Shown: in pieces, positions 48,865 to 59,686 of the stretch
Layout of the letters: every line of letters starts with the position of its first letter
Position numbering within the stretch: the first letter of the stretch is position 1
Assembly: GCA_021613535.1 (NCBI GenBank)
Contig: CP075492.1
Coordinates: 1,612,001 to 1,676,000, forward strand
Length of the DNA stretch: 64,000 nt
Source: Adineta vaga
Taxonomy: Eukaryota; Rotifera
Direction: 5' to 3'
Notes under the pieces: model-generated
Seen by the model: only the letters and a program-made list of their open reading frames with translations
Databases searched by the model: none
Told to the model about the DNA's origin: nothing
Made by a program: the position numbers and the translations under genes

Positions 48865-50193
48865 TCATCTGCATTGACATTTCGGTAATTTTTTATTTGC
48901 CCATCTATAAAATGGCATTTCAATAAAATGACGAGCAAAAACAGCTATACCAATACCAGCAAATAATTTCATAATTACACTCTTTTCAATCATGACACCG
49001 ATTAAAAGTGAACATACTTTAGGTAATGTTTCACTTAAACAATAGAATGCATAAGAAATTTCACCCATTTTAATTAATAAAGATTTTGTTAATAATCTCG
49101 ATGTTAATGATAAAGGATATCTGGCAGACGCATATAGATAGATACACATCATAAACGACATCAATGATCCCATACGTAATATAGCAGCATATTTAAATAC
49201 CATAAGACTAAGAAATAAAATTGGTGAACCGATAAAAAATAATATTCCTAAAAAGAAATAAATATTCAACATCCAACAATGACCATCATGTTTTGAATGT
49301 GATGACAACGGAGATGGTGTGTTTTGTTGCTGATTATCGTTTGATAATAAAGTAATGCTTACATTGTTATCAGATTGATTAGTAGGATTATCTGACGATG
49401 ATTTTAACATGAAAATAATACCTGTGAGTATTCCAAGAATAAATTCAGGAATTCTTGCTAATGGTGAGGTATATAATATTACTACTGGATTAAAATGATC
49501 TGTTATATTTTTAGATATTAACTCTTTATATGTCTTGAATTGAAATGGTAAAGGTATTGATGATATAAATAAAACTATAATACACATAAAATATAATCGT
49601 TTCAATGCTTTTTTCTTAGCATCTCGATTATTAAGAAGACTAATTTGATTTGTATTTAAAAAATATCGAATTAGACGAAGAATAAAAGGAAACATAAGAT
49701 AGAAAAACCATTCTGTTTGCACACTCCATACTGGTACGTTCCATGAACGCACACCGAAATGATAAGGAATCCATGTTCGTACAGTAAATAAAGTCAATAA
49801 GATATATATCACATTTCCATTAGTACATGGTTCAACTTTACTCCATATGCATCTAATATCATAAATAGATAAAAGTAAGGAAAAATAATATAATGGAAAT
49901 AAACGAGCTGCTCGTCTTCCAATGAAAGACCAATAACATTTAGCTGATTTAAATTTACAATCACCATAAGTCCAAACCATGACAAATCCACTTAAACAAA
50001 AAAATAATACAACACCTGCTGATCCATTCCACGGTAACCACCATAAATGAAATTTTATTAGTTCCTTTGTGTCTGTACTATGCGACATAAATATCCATAG
50101 ACATGATAATGCTCGAAACCCAGTAAAAACATGAATTATTGGACGACGAGTTGATTGAGTTTGTTCATTATTGACAGCAGGCGATGTTTCCAT
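48865..50193 (-). CDS. Acyltransferase-3 family membrane protein (OafA/NRF-6 type)
   Basis: 442 residues in one exon. Motifs in order: FRALSCLWIFMSHS (His of TM1), GSAGVVLFFCLSGF, GRRAARLFPLYY, VPVWSVQTEWFFYLMFPF (Glu-Trp-x-x-Tyr) and, near the end, GEISYAFYCLSE and RHFIEMPFYRWANK. These are the conserved features of acyl_transf_3 enzymes, which move acyl groups across or within membranes onto sugars or lipids. About ten hydrophobic helices are present, with a polar low-complexity loop (about residues 268-302, rich in Asn, Gln and Ser). The substrate is unknown. The lack of introns and bacterial-like motifs leave horizontal origin open, but animals also have NRF-6 proteins. Confidence 0.85.
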   Translation of the reverse strand: METSPAVNNEQTQSTRRPIIHVFTGFRALSCLWIFMSHSTDTKELIKFHLWWLPWNGSAGVVLFFCLSGFVMVWTYGDCKFKSAKCYWSFIGRRAARLFPLYYFSLLLSIYDIRCIWSKVEPCTNGNVIYILLTLFTVRTWIPYHFGVRSWNVPVWSVQTEWFFYLMFPFILRLIRYFLNTNQISLLNNRDAKKKALKRLYFMCIIVLFISSIPLPFQFKTYKELISKNITDHFNPVVILYTSPLARIPEFILGILTGIIFMLKSSSDNPTNQSDNNVSITLLSNDNQQQNTPSPLSSHSKHDGHCWMLNIYFFLGILFFIGSPILFLSLMVFKYAAILRMGSLMSFMMCIYLYASARYPLSLTSRLLTKSLLIKMGEISYAFYCLSETLPKVCSLLIGVMIEKSVIMKLFAGIGIAVFARHFIEMPFYRWANKKLPKCQCR

Positions 50194-50670
50194 ATCTTTC
50201 TTCTATGAGGATTTTATCTTAATTAAATGATGTAAACACCATATTGAATAAATACTATCGACAAAAACTATACCATATCTGGGAAATTCCCAGATATTTG
50301 AAGAAAGAACAAAATATGACTTATCTATATCATTATGCAAATATTTGTATTCAGATATGCAAATGAAAAAAATACATTCTTCAAGATTATACTAGAAAAA
50401 GTAAAGTATTCAATTTCAACTAACCATTATTTCACTTAATTTACCTCTACAACGATGTCCATGCTTTGTTTGTATTTGTTAGATTTTTTCAAACAATATC
50501 TGAGTATAGCTTTGTCAAACTCTATTTAGAAACTTGAATAAGTGCAGGATCATAGAAATTGTTTTTCAGCGACATCTGGTAACGAATATTTTTTATTACA
50601 ACCATGACTAACCATATTTCGCATTCGTCGATGACAATACGCAGGCGAATATGTTCGTATCTTTATAATC

Positions 50671-50716
50671 TTGGATGTGAGTATGGATAAAAACGAGATT
50701 CAAATCCACACCCTTT
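50671..50716. repeat. Telomere-like inverted repeat 6 (degenerate)
   Basis: TTGGATGTGAGTATGGAT and ATCCACACCCTTT pair only in part; the weakest member of the set. Confidence 0.35.
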
Positions 50717-51238
50717 ATTATCTTCTGTATATAAACTCAAAATCATTCATCTTGTTCTTTTATGATATCGACAAAAAATTCAACATACTTTAAATTAGTG
50801 TTTTCGTCTGAAACAAAAAGAAAATGTGACTTTTCATTTAGCTTTTAGAAATCATTAATAGAAGAAATGGTTATTTTTTTTCAATTTTTATTTGCTTTTA
50901 GTCATTTTCTGCTGTATTTCATCATAAAATGAATATAAATATTTACACATATAAGTCAGTTGTATTTGTTAGGAGCAAGTCAAAAAGTTATTGCTGTGAT
51001 TTACATGTATAAAACAAAATGCGTGCAATTTTTTTTGACAAAGTTGAGAGAAATACCGAAGAAAACCTTATTGAGCATAAAGAGATGAATAATTTACATC
51101 TATTGTGAATAGGAACATGGTGATGTTTTCGAGTCAGCATGACAAAATACATTAATAAATATCAATTGAAAGAAATCTTGAATAATATAGTTTGTTCTCA
51201 TCAAAAGTAGATTTGATCGCGAAGGGATGAAATGTTAG

Positions 51239-51330
51239 GTAGGGTGTTTGGGAGTGTGGGTTAGACTATTAAATGTCGGTGTGGATATTCATATTATCAG
51301 AAACCCTTTCTCTCACCCACACCCACCCAT
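51239..51330. repeat. Telomere-like inverted repeat 7
   Basis: The left arm GGGTGTTTGGGAGTGTGGGT pairs imperfectly with TCACCCACACCCACCC. The loop is longer (about 50 bases) than in other copies. Confidence 0.6.
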
Positions 51331-51369
51331 TTATTCAAAAGATCAAAGCGATAAGAATAACAAAGTTCG

Positions 51370-51520
51370 AAGGTGAGGGAAGATTTGCCTTTGCCATATT
51401 CTGCTTTGTTAAAGTTGGTCGTTTCATTATCTTCAAATTGAATAATCTATTTACATGAATAAAAAGAGGAATAGGAAACGATCTCTGTTTCCGTTGATTT
51501 TAAATCGAGTGTATATTGAT
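51370..51520 (+). repeat. Dispersed non-coding repeat, copy 2
   Basis: Second copy of the segment at 45965-46090, lying about 40 bases after inverted repeat 7. Confidence 0.7.
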
Positions 51521-51733
51521 ATTGAGCATCTGAATATACCTTATTAGCTGTACACTAAAAGAAAATCTTATATTCATATAATAAAGTGAAGTATTTATTA
51601 AATCATGGAAATGTATATTTTTCGTCAACATTTCCCTACTTGTGTTAGATTCTAAAGAAAAATTGTTAGAGTAATTTCTATTTTTGTTTATTTAAAATTG
51701 TATTTGTCATACATTTTGTTGCATTAGACAAAG

Positions 51734-54700
51734 TTAAATTATCTTGTCCAAAATTCGTTTAATTGATTGAGTAAATTCGTCTCTATAGACTCGCGATGGT
51801 AGAACAAACACAATGAAAATCATCATTGATGGAATAAACGAAATGAAATAACCTGTTAGATATAACCATGGATTTCGAGCTGATTTCATACATCCAAATA
51901 AAAATGAAATAATCAAACGAGGAAAAGCTAATAATATGAGAATAATTGGTGTAATTAATAGATGTTTGTGTTGTTGAAATTGTTTATGTAAAATTTTCTT
52001 TCGCGATTGTTTTTTGTGAACATTTGAACGAATACGAGTTGCATTAATAATTATAATCAATGCTGATATAAAATTGATTAGAAATGGAACAAGAAAATGT
52101 AATAAATTCATAGTCCAATCAAATATTTGTAAAGATGATGAATATTTCGTCATACACCATATACGATGTTCTTCATCATCATCAATTAAATGACGATGAT
52201 TTGGATCATGAATATAAGAACAAATAGTCAAAATAAAAACAAATAAAATAATCCATTTTGCAATTTTTTTACTTTTTACTTTATCAAATTTGATTCCTTT
52301 CGAGACATTTACTGCTCGTTCAATAGCAACACATGCACTAAGCCAGTCACCAAAACTTAGAAACAATCGAAGAAGAAAATCAATTGATACACATTGTATA
52401 AACATAAATAATCGATTATTAATTAAACCAATTTGAAATATTAGAAGAAACCAAAATTTTATTGTAAATATAATCATTATAATCATTGAAATAATCGAAG
52501 ATATAAATAAATAAAGACCACAACCAACATTACGTGTTGTTTCTCTTTGAAAAGTTATAAGTGAAAAAATATTACTAAGAAATCCTAAACAAAACATTAT
52601 CACGAAAAGTATAATTGTGATTTTAATGACGATTGGTTGTTGACTAATTGACATGTTTGGATAAATTTGATAACCTAAAATAACATCTAATGAAAGTGTT
52701 GATCCTATTGTAGAAAATTGACATCGTGATCCATAATAACATTCAGGACATGAACAAATTGCTGATTTTGGACATTTTTTATCATCTTGAAAACATTGAC
52801 CTCGATTTTCACAGAAATTATATCCGTAACAATCATAAGTCATATTATGATTAAATTCAAAACAATTTGCTTGTCGATCAAGATCACATAAACAAAAATG
52901 AATTTCATCATAAAAACAAATTAATTCTTGTCGTTTTTGACATGGTTGATGATAATATTTAATACGTTTTAATAAATGTTGATTTGCAAGAGTCGAATTA
53001 AATAATTCATAAATTGATGCACAACGATAAGAAGGAAGAATTCGAGTAGAAATATTCGCAGCAGTAATGATTTCTTCTCGAAGAATAATCAAATAATAAC
53101 TGTTGAATATTTTTGCAAAAGAAATATGAAATGAAAATGTTATAGAAAATACAAGAATACTTTCATAAAATGCAATTTTTTTCATAACACTTCTAAAAAT
53201 AGGTAATGCATTAGGTTCAACTGTAATAAAATGAATAAGTAATGATGATGAAATAGGAATATCATTATCAAATGAAATTTCAATTTGAGTTTGATTTAAT
53301 TGATATTCACAATTAACACCTGTATATCCGAAAGGACATATACATGTTGATTTCTTTTGATTTAAAAGTTTATAACGTTCATCTATTGGTACACATTGAC
53401 CATCGTTAATACATGAATTAAAATGACATGAAGATGAAATCAGATAACATCGAGGACCAAATCGATTTAAAGGACATACACAAATTGAACTATCAATACA
53501 TAAAGAACCATATGCACAATCACATTTCTTCTCAATCATACATTGAAGTCCTGACCAATTTGAATTACATTGACAAAATGTTAAACTTTGATTATTTATA
53601 TAGGGAAAACATTGACCATGAATACATGATGGTGTACATTTGTCAAGTGGTTGAATATTTGAATAAGGAATTGTGAGAATAGTAGATAAACGATGAACTG
53701 GGAGAAATGTAAATTGAAGTGGAAACATCCAACTTGCTCGATATGTTAATTTTGTTTTAAGGTATGCATCAATTCGTATCGAATAGATTTTTGATGAATT
53801 TTTTGGTCGACTTGAATAGAGTAAATAAATATTGAATTTTGTAACACAATCTCGAATAGCTAAATATTCAATGAAATCATGTGATTCAATATTTCCTTCG
53901 ACATCCATTAGAATTATGATGAAAGTGAATAACTGCTGCCAATCTGATGTTGCTCGTATTTGAATTGTAAGACTGACACGTTGATTTTGATATTGACATG
54001 TATCTCCATAGTAACTGGGTGGACATAGACAATGTAACTCTTGTGTATCATCCGTCATTCGATTATAAAAGAGAATTCCACGATTACAATACAATACGTT
54101 GATCATTTCTGTTCTGAATATTGGTATTCTTCGAATCGATGATGTTATTGTTTGAATTGGTGGTAGTTTCGGAAAATCTACTTTCATTGTTAATCGTAAG
54201 AAATAGTTTGGGATATTCCTTAAAATAAAATAGATCGTTTCTTTTTCTGACCTTTCATCTAGATCGAATAAATCACAGAAGAAGTCTTCGACTTCTGTAC
54301 GATTATCTGCCCATAAATCACACGCTGTACATGTTTGTCCTTCATAGGTTGTGCAGAATATCTCATCGTCATCGAAAGAACAATCGCCGATATTGTCACA
54401 GAGTTCTATAATAGCAAGACAATTTGAATAGTCCGAACAGGCAAATCGGAATTCTTCTTGCTTTGGATAAAGTGAATGACAGTGGTATGGTTCATCTGAA
54501 CCTCCAAGACAGTCCATAATACCATTACCAGCTTGAGTAATAGGTAAACATGATATTTTTGATGTGTCATTTGGAAAGATACAAGGATGTTCAAAATTAG
54601 CACATGTCAAAGGCAAACAATTAACTTCGTCAGCACCATTTCGACATGACCAAAATTGATCACACCTTGTGTACGTATTATTACATAACCAATGTTCGCA

Positions 54701-56377
54701 TTCTGTTTCATCCGTTTCATATCGTCCATCGATAAATATGGGTAATAATTCTTCAATTCCATCACATATTTTTTGAAAATATATGTAATCATGTTTCAGC
54801 ACCACATTCTCCTCGCGTTCATCTACTCCGTCTGTGCAGTCATCTATTCCATTTTTAATAATTAATGGTGAGAAACAGACTTTCGAACCATCGACTACAC
54901 ATGCGTAACGACGATAAGCATCGCTAAGTGAACAACTTCCATCAAATGTTTCATCATCATTGAAAGGACAATCTTGAATTGTATCGCGTAGACGATGTAT
55001 TGAAATACATTTTATTGAATTATTGCATTGATACATCATCGAATGATTGCAATGATATATGTCACTCAGTCCTAAAAAGTATGCACGAAACATATTTCGA
55101 AGATTTACTTCGAACGAGAATGATTGACCCATCGATTCTACATCCAATTCATTGGGATCAAAACGACGGCAATTTGAATTATTTAAATGTTCTTTAGCTG
55201 AACGAAAATCTACAAAATTTGTTTCGTTATAACAAATATAATGTGGTAGAAAATTTGTGTAACTTTTCGTTTGCAAATCTTTGTTTATAATCAAGAATCG
55301 TGCATATCCAGCCAAGATGGGACCATAAGAAAATTCATGTAAAGATAAACAGTTATCTTTCACGCAATCGCCATCCGGACAGAATGTATCACACCATTCA
55401 TAACAGAATTGACTTCTGATGCTTATAAGACAGGCCACTGAAAGTGAACATGCATCATCGAGTAAAAACATACCGCGACCATTTTTACATTGATCGAGTG
55501 AGTATGCTCCCACAACACACTGACCATCACCACACGGAAATTCCTCCATTCCCGATCGACATGTTTGTTCTTCACAACGAAATGTTGGATCAGAGTAACA
55601 CCGCGAACTATCAATAGGAAAACCTTCATCAGATTGATCCAAACAATCAGGATTCAATGAAATATCATGAAAAAATTCTTTTGGAATACATTGCCCATTA
55701 TGACAACGATATTCATCGAGAGTACATTCATTTAATTCTAATTGCCAACAATTAATTTCATCAGATCCATCTAAACAATCGAATTTTCTATCACAAATCT
55801 CACGCCAATCCAAACAAAGCATTGATGTATTGCACTTAAGATGTATATAACATGTTGTATTGATATCTTTTGTGATTGGATCTGTTCTATTGAAGTAAAA
55901 TTCAACAATTTCATCAAAAGATATCTCATCTTCTAAATCAAAAGTAAATCGACAAAAAGGTCCAAATGATGATAATGTACAATTATAGAATAATGTTTCA
56001 TTATCAAATAATGAATTTGTAATATTATTTAGAAACATTTCATAACGTTCTGCTAAATCAATCGAAGCCGACCATGAAAGTAATTGTTGACTAGTTATAT
56101 TTTGTTGTTGTAATTCAGTAAAAGTAAAACTTATATCATATTTATTAGTATAATTCAATTCAAAATTCGAAATATTTCCATCCAACGATCGAAGACAATA
56201 CGAAATGATTTGATGAGTGACTACATACCGAAGATCATAATTCAAATACTCTTCATGTAAATAATATAAAAGACAATACCTATCTTTATTATTATCAGTG
56301 TTATATAAATTAAATTGTCCTTGTATCAATCTTTCTATTTGCCCAACAATTATTAAAATATAAAACAGTAACATCAT
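51734..56377 (-). CDS. Large 7TM receptor with LDLa and EGF repeats
   Basis: 1547 residues in a single 4.6-kb exon. A signal peptide (about residues 1-20) is followed by an N-terminal unknown domain. A series of LDL-receptor class A modules begins near residue 176, with CDRKFDCLDGSDEINC and CLDQSDEG as calcium-binding acidic signatures; several later copies are degenerate. EGF-like modules follow (CLCPPSYYGDTC, CQCNSNWSGLQC, CVCPLNRFGPRC, CICPFGYTGVNC, CSCPECYYGSRC). The C-terminal 300 residues hold seven hydrophobic helices, with VAIERAVNV after TM3 and a basic loop 3 (KKQSRKKILHKQF). The ectodomain would bind an extracellular ligand or matrix and signal through the 7TM part. No GAIN/GPS cleavage motif was noticed, unlike adhesion GPCRs. 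Confidence 0.85.
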   Translation of the reverse strand: MMLLFYILIIVGQIERLIQGQFNLYNTDNNKDRYCLLYYLHEEYLNYDLRYVVTHQIISYCLRSLDGNISNFELNYTNKYDISFTFTELQQQNITSQQLLSWSASIDLAERYEMFLNNITNSLFDNETLFYNCTLSSFGPFCRFTFDLEDEISFDEIVEFYFNRTDPITKDINTTCYIHLKCNTSMLCLDWREICDRKFDCLDGSDEINCWQLELNECTLDEYRCHNGQCIPKEFFHDISLNPDCLDQSDEGFPIDSSRCYSDPTFRCEEQTCRSGMEEFPCGDGQCVVGAYSLDQCKNGRGMFLLDDACSLSVACLISIRSQFCYEWCDTFCPDGDCVKDNCLSLHEFSYGPILAGYARFLIINKDLQTKSYTNFLPHYICYNETNFVDFRSAKEHLNNSNCRRFDPNELDVESMGQSFSFEVNLRNMFRAYFLGLSDIYHCNHSMMYQCNNSIKCISIHRLRDTIQDCPFNDDETFDGSCSLSDAYRRYACVVDGSKVCFSPLIIKNGIDDCTDGVDEREENVVLKHDYIYFQKICDGIEELLPIFIDGRYETDETECEHWLCNNTYTRCDQFWSCRNGADEVNCLPLTCANFEHPCIFPNDTSKISCLPITQAGNGIMDCLGGSDEPYHCHSLYPKQEEFRFACSDYSNCLAIIELCDNIGDCSFDDDEIFCTTYEGQTCTACDLWADNRTEVEDFFCDLFDLDERSEKETIYFILRNIPNYFLRLTMKVDFPKLPPIQTITSSIRRIPIFRTEMINVLYCNRGILFYNRMTDDTQELHCLCPPSYYGDTCQYQNQRVSLTIQIRATSDWQQLFTFIIILMDVEGNIESHDFIEYLAIRDCVTKFNIYLLYSSRPKNSSKIYSIRIDAYLKTKLTYRASWMFPLQFTFLPVHRLSTILTIPYSNIQPLDKCTPSCIHGQCFPYINNQSLTFCQCNSNWSGLQCMIEKKCDCAYGSLCIDSSICVCPLNRFGPRCYLISSSCHFNSCINDGQCVPIDERYKLLNQKKSTCICPFGYTGVNCEYQLNQTQIEISFDNDIPISSSLLIHFITVEPNALPIFRSVMKKIAFYESILVFSITFSFHISFAKIFNSYYLIILREEIITAANISTRILPSYRCASIYELFNSTLANQHLLKRIKYYHQPCQKRQELICFYDEIHFCLCDLDRQANCFEFNHNMTYDCYGYNFCENRGQCFQDDKKCPKSAICSCPECYYGSRCQFSTIGSTLSLDVILGYQIYPNMSISQQPIVIKITIILFVIMFCLGFLSNIFSLITFQRETTRNVGCGLYLFISSIISMIIMIIFTIKFWFLLIFQIGLINNRLFMFIQCVSIDFLLRLFLSFGDWLSACVAIERAVNVSKGIKFDKVKSKKIAKWIILFVFILTICSYIHDPNHRHLIDDDEEHRIWCMTKYSSSLQIFDWTMNLLHFLVPFLINFISALIIIINATRIRSNVHKKQSRKKILHKQFQQHKHLLITPIILILLAFPRLIISFLFGCMKSARNPWLYLTGYFISFIPSMMIFIVFVLPSRVYRDEFTQSIKRILDKII

Positions 56378-56832
56378 AGAATTGAATCTCTTTTCAAATG
56401 AATAAAATTTATAGCTTAGAGATTATTTTCTCTTATTCAAATATAGATTCTATGTGATTAAATGTTTGACACGTTCACTAAAATCAAATAGATTTAATTC
56501 ACATTCTTTGAATAAATATTGAAAAATAAAAATGCGATCAATAAGAAATTAAATCATTGAACAAAGAAAAGTATATAGTTGTGTTACTTTTATCCTTAAT
56601 TGTTGATGTTGTATTCGAATTCTTAATCGATATTATACCAAACTTTTTCAAATAAAGCACGTTCTTGTTCATTTGGTTCATAAGTTAACAAAAGAGATGA
56701 ATCTGTTTCTTGAGGGTGTGGTTTAATAGAAGACACCCACACCCACACCCTTTTGGTTTCGTATAAAACCTTTTCTGTTTCTAGTGTAGGATTAGTATGT
56801 ATTTTAATTTAGAAAAATTAACAAAAGAATTC
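56378..56832. other. Spacer with one inverted repeat
   Basis: AT-rich upstream region of the 7TM receptor and 3' flank of the next - strand gene. It contains the inverted repeat at 56709-56753. No gene. Confidence 0.5.
56709..56753. repeat. Telomere-like inverted repeat 8
   Basis: TTGAGGGTGTGG pairs with the TGTGGG-like right arm CCCACACCCACACCC; the loop is short (about 15 bases). Confidence 0.6.
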
Positions 56833-58833
56833 TTATGGCAACAGAATAAAGTTTGAACAGACGACTATAAAAACAGATGTTGCTAAAGCAGCGAGATGTC
56901 CATTTATTTTAGCACCTCCATTACAACCAATTATACCTGGTCGGCATGGTATTGTACTCTCTTCAATCATCGTTTCTACTATTACTTCAGCTTCATTGGT
57001 TGTTTGTTGTGTGATCTGCGTTATATTTTGTAATACATTATTTATTTCTTCGACATCCATTTCATCTCTATGTATCAAAATATCTGTGATGACATTACTA
57101 ACAGACTGTTCTGCGAACTAAAAAAATAATGAATTAACTAAGATTGTGGAACGAAAAAAGATTCTGATTACCTGAGTACTTCCTGTAACAGTAACATCAA
57201 TAACACAAGCCTGTCGAACAGCATCAAGATATCCTGGTGTTGATTCCACATTAGACTCATTTAGTGGCAAATGTTGTGTTGCTTGTTTTATGAAAGTATT
57301 GCAAATACTATCTGCCATTGCACTTGTTACAACTTCTTTATGAGTAGTAGATTCTGTTATTATCATCTGAGGCGCATTTCGATTACGCTTGCACCCATCA
57401 ACACATAAGCCAGTTGTAGTATTCGCATTGATATGTGACAATGTCGTAAACAGAGTGAATTTATAATGACCACTACTCCAAGACTGCACAAACATAGGAA
57501 AAGAAACTATAACCAGTGGAATAAATTATTTTTTGTTTCTTACACTATATCGAATCCAGATAGCAAATGAAGCCTTTCTGTATGCAACATTTAATTCAGA
57601 ACCCATTTTCGAAATCGATACGTCTGTATAGATAACCGATCAGGTCGAATAAAAGAAAATGAATGTAAGACAGAAATTTTATATACCTGGACCACATGAG
57701 TGAGGAGTGTTTGTTACATCGAAAGGCGTCAAAGTACAAAGTGGATTATTATCACTACTATAAAGTGTCATATCAAACTAGGTAGAAAAAATATTGGTAT
57801 TAAAATAAGTCAAAGAATAAGACATATACTTAATCATCATTCATACTCACACTTGTGATAATATCTCCCCTTTGTGAACCCGAATTTACTACGTTAATCA
57901 AAACGTATGAACTTTGAAAAAGTATGGAAGGACCAGCCATCTGACACCATGTACTCGACGCTATGCTGCCGTCAGATTTCGGGAACTGTATTAATTGTGG
58001 ATCACCCCAGTAATCACATTTATATAGCGGTTCTTGTTGCTCTTGTGAACTGCAATCAAAAATATATCAAAATACTGGCCAGTGTGCAACTAGTGTCAAT
58101 TGAAATATAAAGATATACCCTGTAGTTATACATAGATTATCCATTGCAAACTGTGTGGCAAAGCCTTGACTAGTGGCAGGAGTGCCTCCAGATGTTGTGA
58201 ATGTGATCTTGTCAATTTCCTTCCAATCTAATACAACGTTTGTTGCTGATTTCACTTGAAGTATAATTGTTTCAGTATAAACCCCCACTCCTGATCGTTC
58301 ACCAGTCATGGACAATTGTAAATCATTGTTCCAAGCTGCAGCAGCTACAAACGATTTAATATTGAATACTTCAAGTGAACTAGACATGCCGATACCAATA
58401 GACATAGGTTTTCCAAAAGCATTATAACCTACGTATTTTCCACTACTCAACGCAGTGACATAACCGCTCTCAGGATATTTTGTATCATCAACAACATATA
58501 CATTTGTCCATTCTAGTCCATGGTAGAAGGGGGGTATGGGTACTTCTACACCACTGAATTCGTCAAAATCAATCAACGTATATCCTTTTGGACAACCTGT
58601 TCAAAATAGAGCGAATAGTCAACAAATATATATTTATCGAAGAACGATGATGTTTCTGTGCCACATTCCTTCAGCTGATTTTAGAAGGGAATAGTAAGTA
58701 CTTACGAGAACATACTACACATGGGAATCTAATATTACAGAAATAAAGTATGAACAAGATGAGTAACACTTGTTACTTACATAAGCGCAGACAGCAATCC
58801 ACCCAAGGCGAGTAAGATTAGTTGGATAGACAT
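56833..58833 (-). CDS. Secreted, probably GPI-anchored protein with jelly-roll-like and VWD-like domains
   Basis: Eight exons on the - strand: 58781-58833, 58706-58728 (a 23-base micro-exon), 58119-58596, 57851-58049, 57687-57777, 57544-57623, 57172-57483 and 56833-57117. Phases match at every junction, giving 506 residues. It starts with a signal peptide (SIQLILLALGGLLSALI). Exon 3 encodes a beta-rich domain (CPKGYTLIDFDEF, YHGLEWTNV, SGYVTALSSG, FAMDNLCI) like PEP-CTERM-type or fungal secreted jelly-roll domains. Exons 4-7 look like a von Willebrand D-type domain (CDYWGDPQLIQFP, WCQMAGPSILF, GLCVDGC). The C-terminus ends in a hydrophobic tail (LAALATSVFIVVCSNFILLP) after small residues, typical of a GPI signal. 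The likely location is the cell surface; the function is unknown. Confidence 0.75.
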
Positions 58834-58899
58834 TTTATCTTGTGTGAAAACAATCGCTGTTTTCGAATAAGAACGTGTTAATATTTGATGAATTCTGCT

Positions 58900-58910
58900 C
58901 TGTATATATA
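58900..58910 (-). promoter_or_regulatory. Possible TATA box of the GPI-protein gene
   Basis: TATATATA about 70 bases upstream of the ATG at 58833 on the - strand. The region is AT-rich, so chance occurrence is possible. Confidence 0.3.
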
Positions 58911-59190
58911 AGTTATCTCTTATCTAACTATACATTCTTTCGTTGATTCGAGCACTGATAACAATATACTTGTGCATCAACAGAAATTCTTCACGAATCA
59001 TCTTTTGTATCAAATTATATATCAGCGAAAAACTTACTCTCATATAAAAAGAAATTTTCTTTCAGGTAGGAAGATAACTAATATTTACACTTTACATAAA
59101 CATTCTCGAAGTATGATGTTGCTGTTCGAAGAAAAACGGTAACTTCGATTACTTTTAATATACTTTAAATGCAAACTTCACAAAACCCAT

Positions 59191-59259
59191 CTTGAGAGTG
59201 TGGGTGTGGGTGTGCCTGTGAGTGTCGTTAAGAATGATATGTAAAACCCACACCCTCTG
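59191..59259. repeat. Telomere-like inverted repeat 9
   Basis: CTTGAGAGTGTGGGTGTGGG (two TGTGGG units in a row) pairs with AAACCCACACCCTCTG; the loop is about 30 bases. Confidence 0.65.
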
Positions 59260-59686
59260 TGAAACAGGGTATCTCATCATGAGATCAAGAATATGTGAGT
59301 ACATTTTTCTTTTATAAATAACACTCATACCTTCAAAATAATCACAGTAGAAAGAATTATTCTAGCGTAATAATTTGAGAAATAAAAGCATAGAGTTTAC
59401 ATATATATAGAGAGAGAGAAAAATCACATTAGCTCTAAGCAACTTATGTTTTAACAAAATACTTGAGAATATTTCATGATAAATAACAACAATCAGGTGA
59501 ATTACATGAATATTCAATAAAATACTTAAAATATATTTCGAGCATAAAAATAAATGTAATATTAAACGATAGAAATCATTGAAAAACGATCAGATCTTTT
59601 CAATATAATTTTCAATCAAATATATTCATATAATAAAATAAAAATATACATATATTATTGATTTAAAATCAATTATTAGATTACAA

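Larger units (their letters stand above)
50194..51733. other. 1.5-kb spacer with two inverted repeats and dispersed repeat copy 2
   Basis: No gene found. It contains a weak inverted repeat at 50671-50716, a stronger one at 51239-51330, and the second copy of the dispersed repeat at about 51370-51520. Confidence 0.55.
58834..59686. other. Divergent intergenic region
   Basis: It lies between two divergently transcribed genes and so should hold both promoters. It contains inverted repeat 9 (59191-59259) and a short TATATA/GAGAGA tract near 59400. No gene. Confidence 0.5.

Noticed and set aside
41702-59259. True interstitial telomere arrays
   Set aside because: Each site has only one to three TGTGGG-like units per arm and always a facing inverted arm, unlike a telomere tract.
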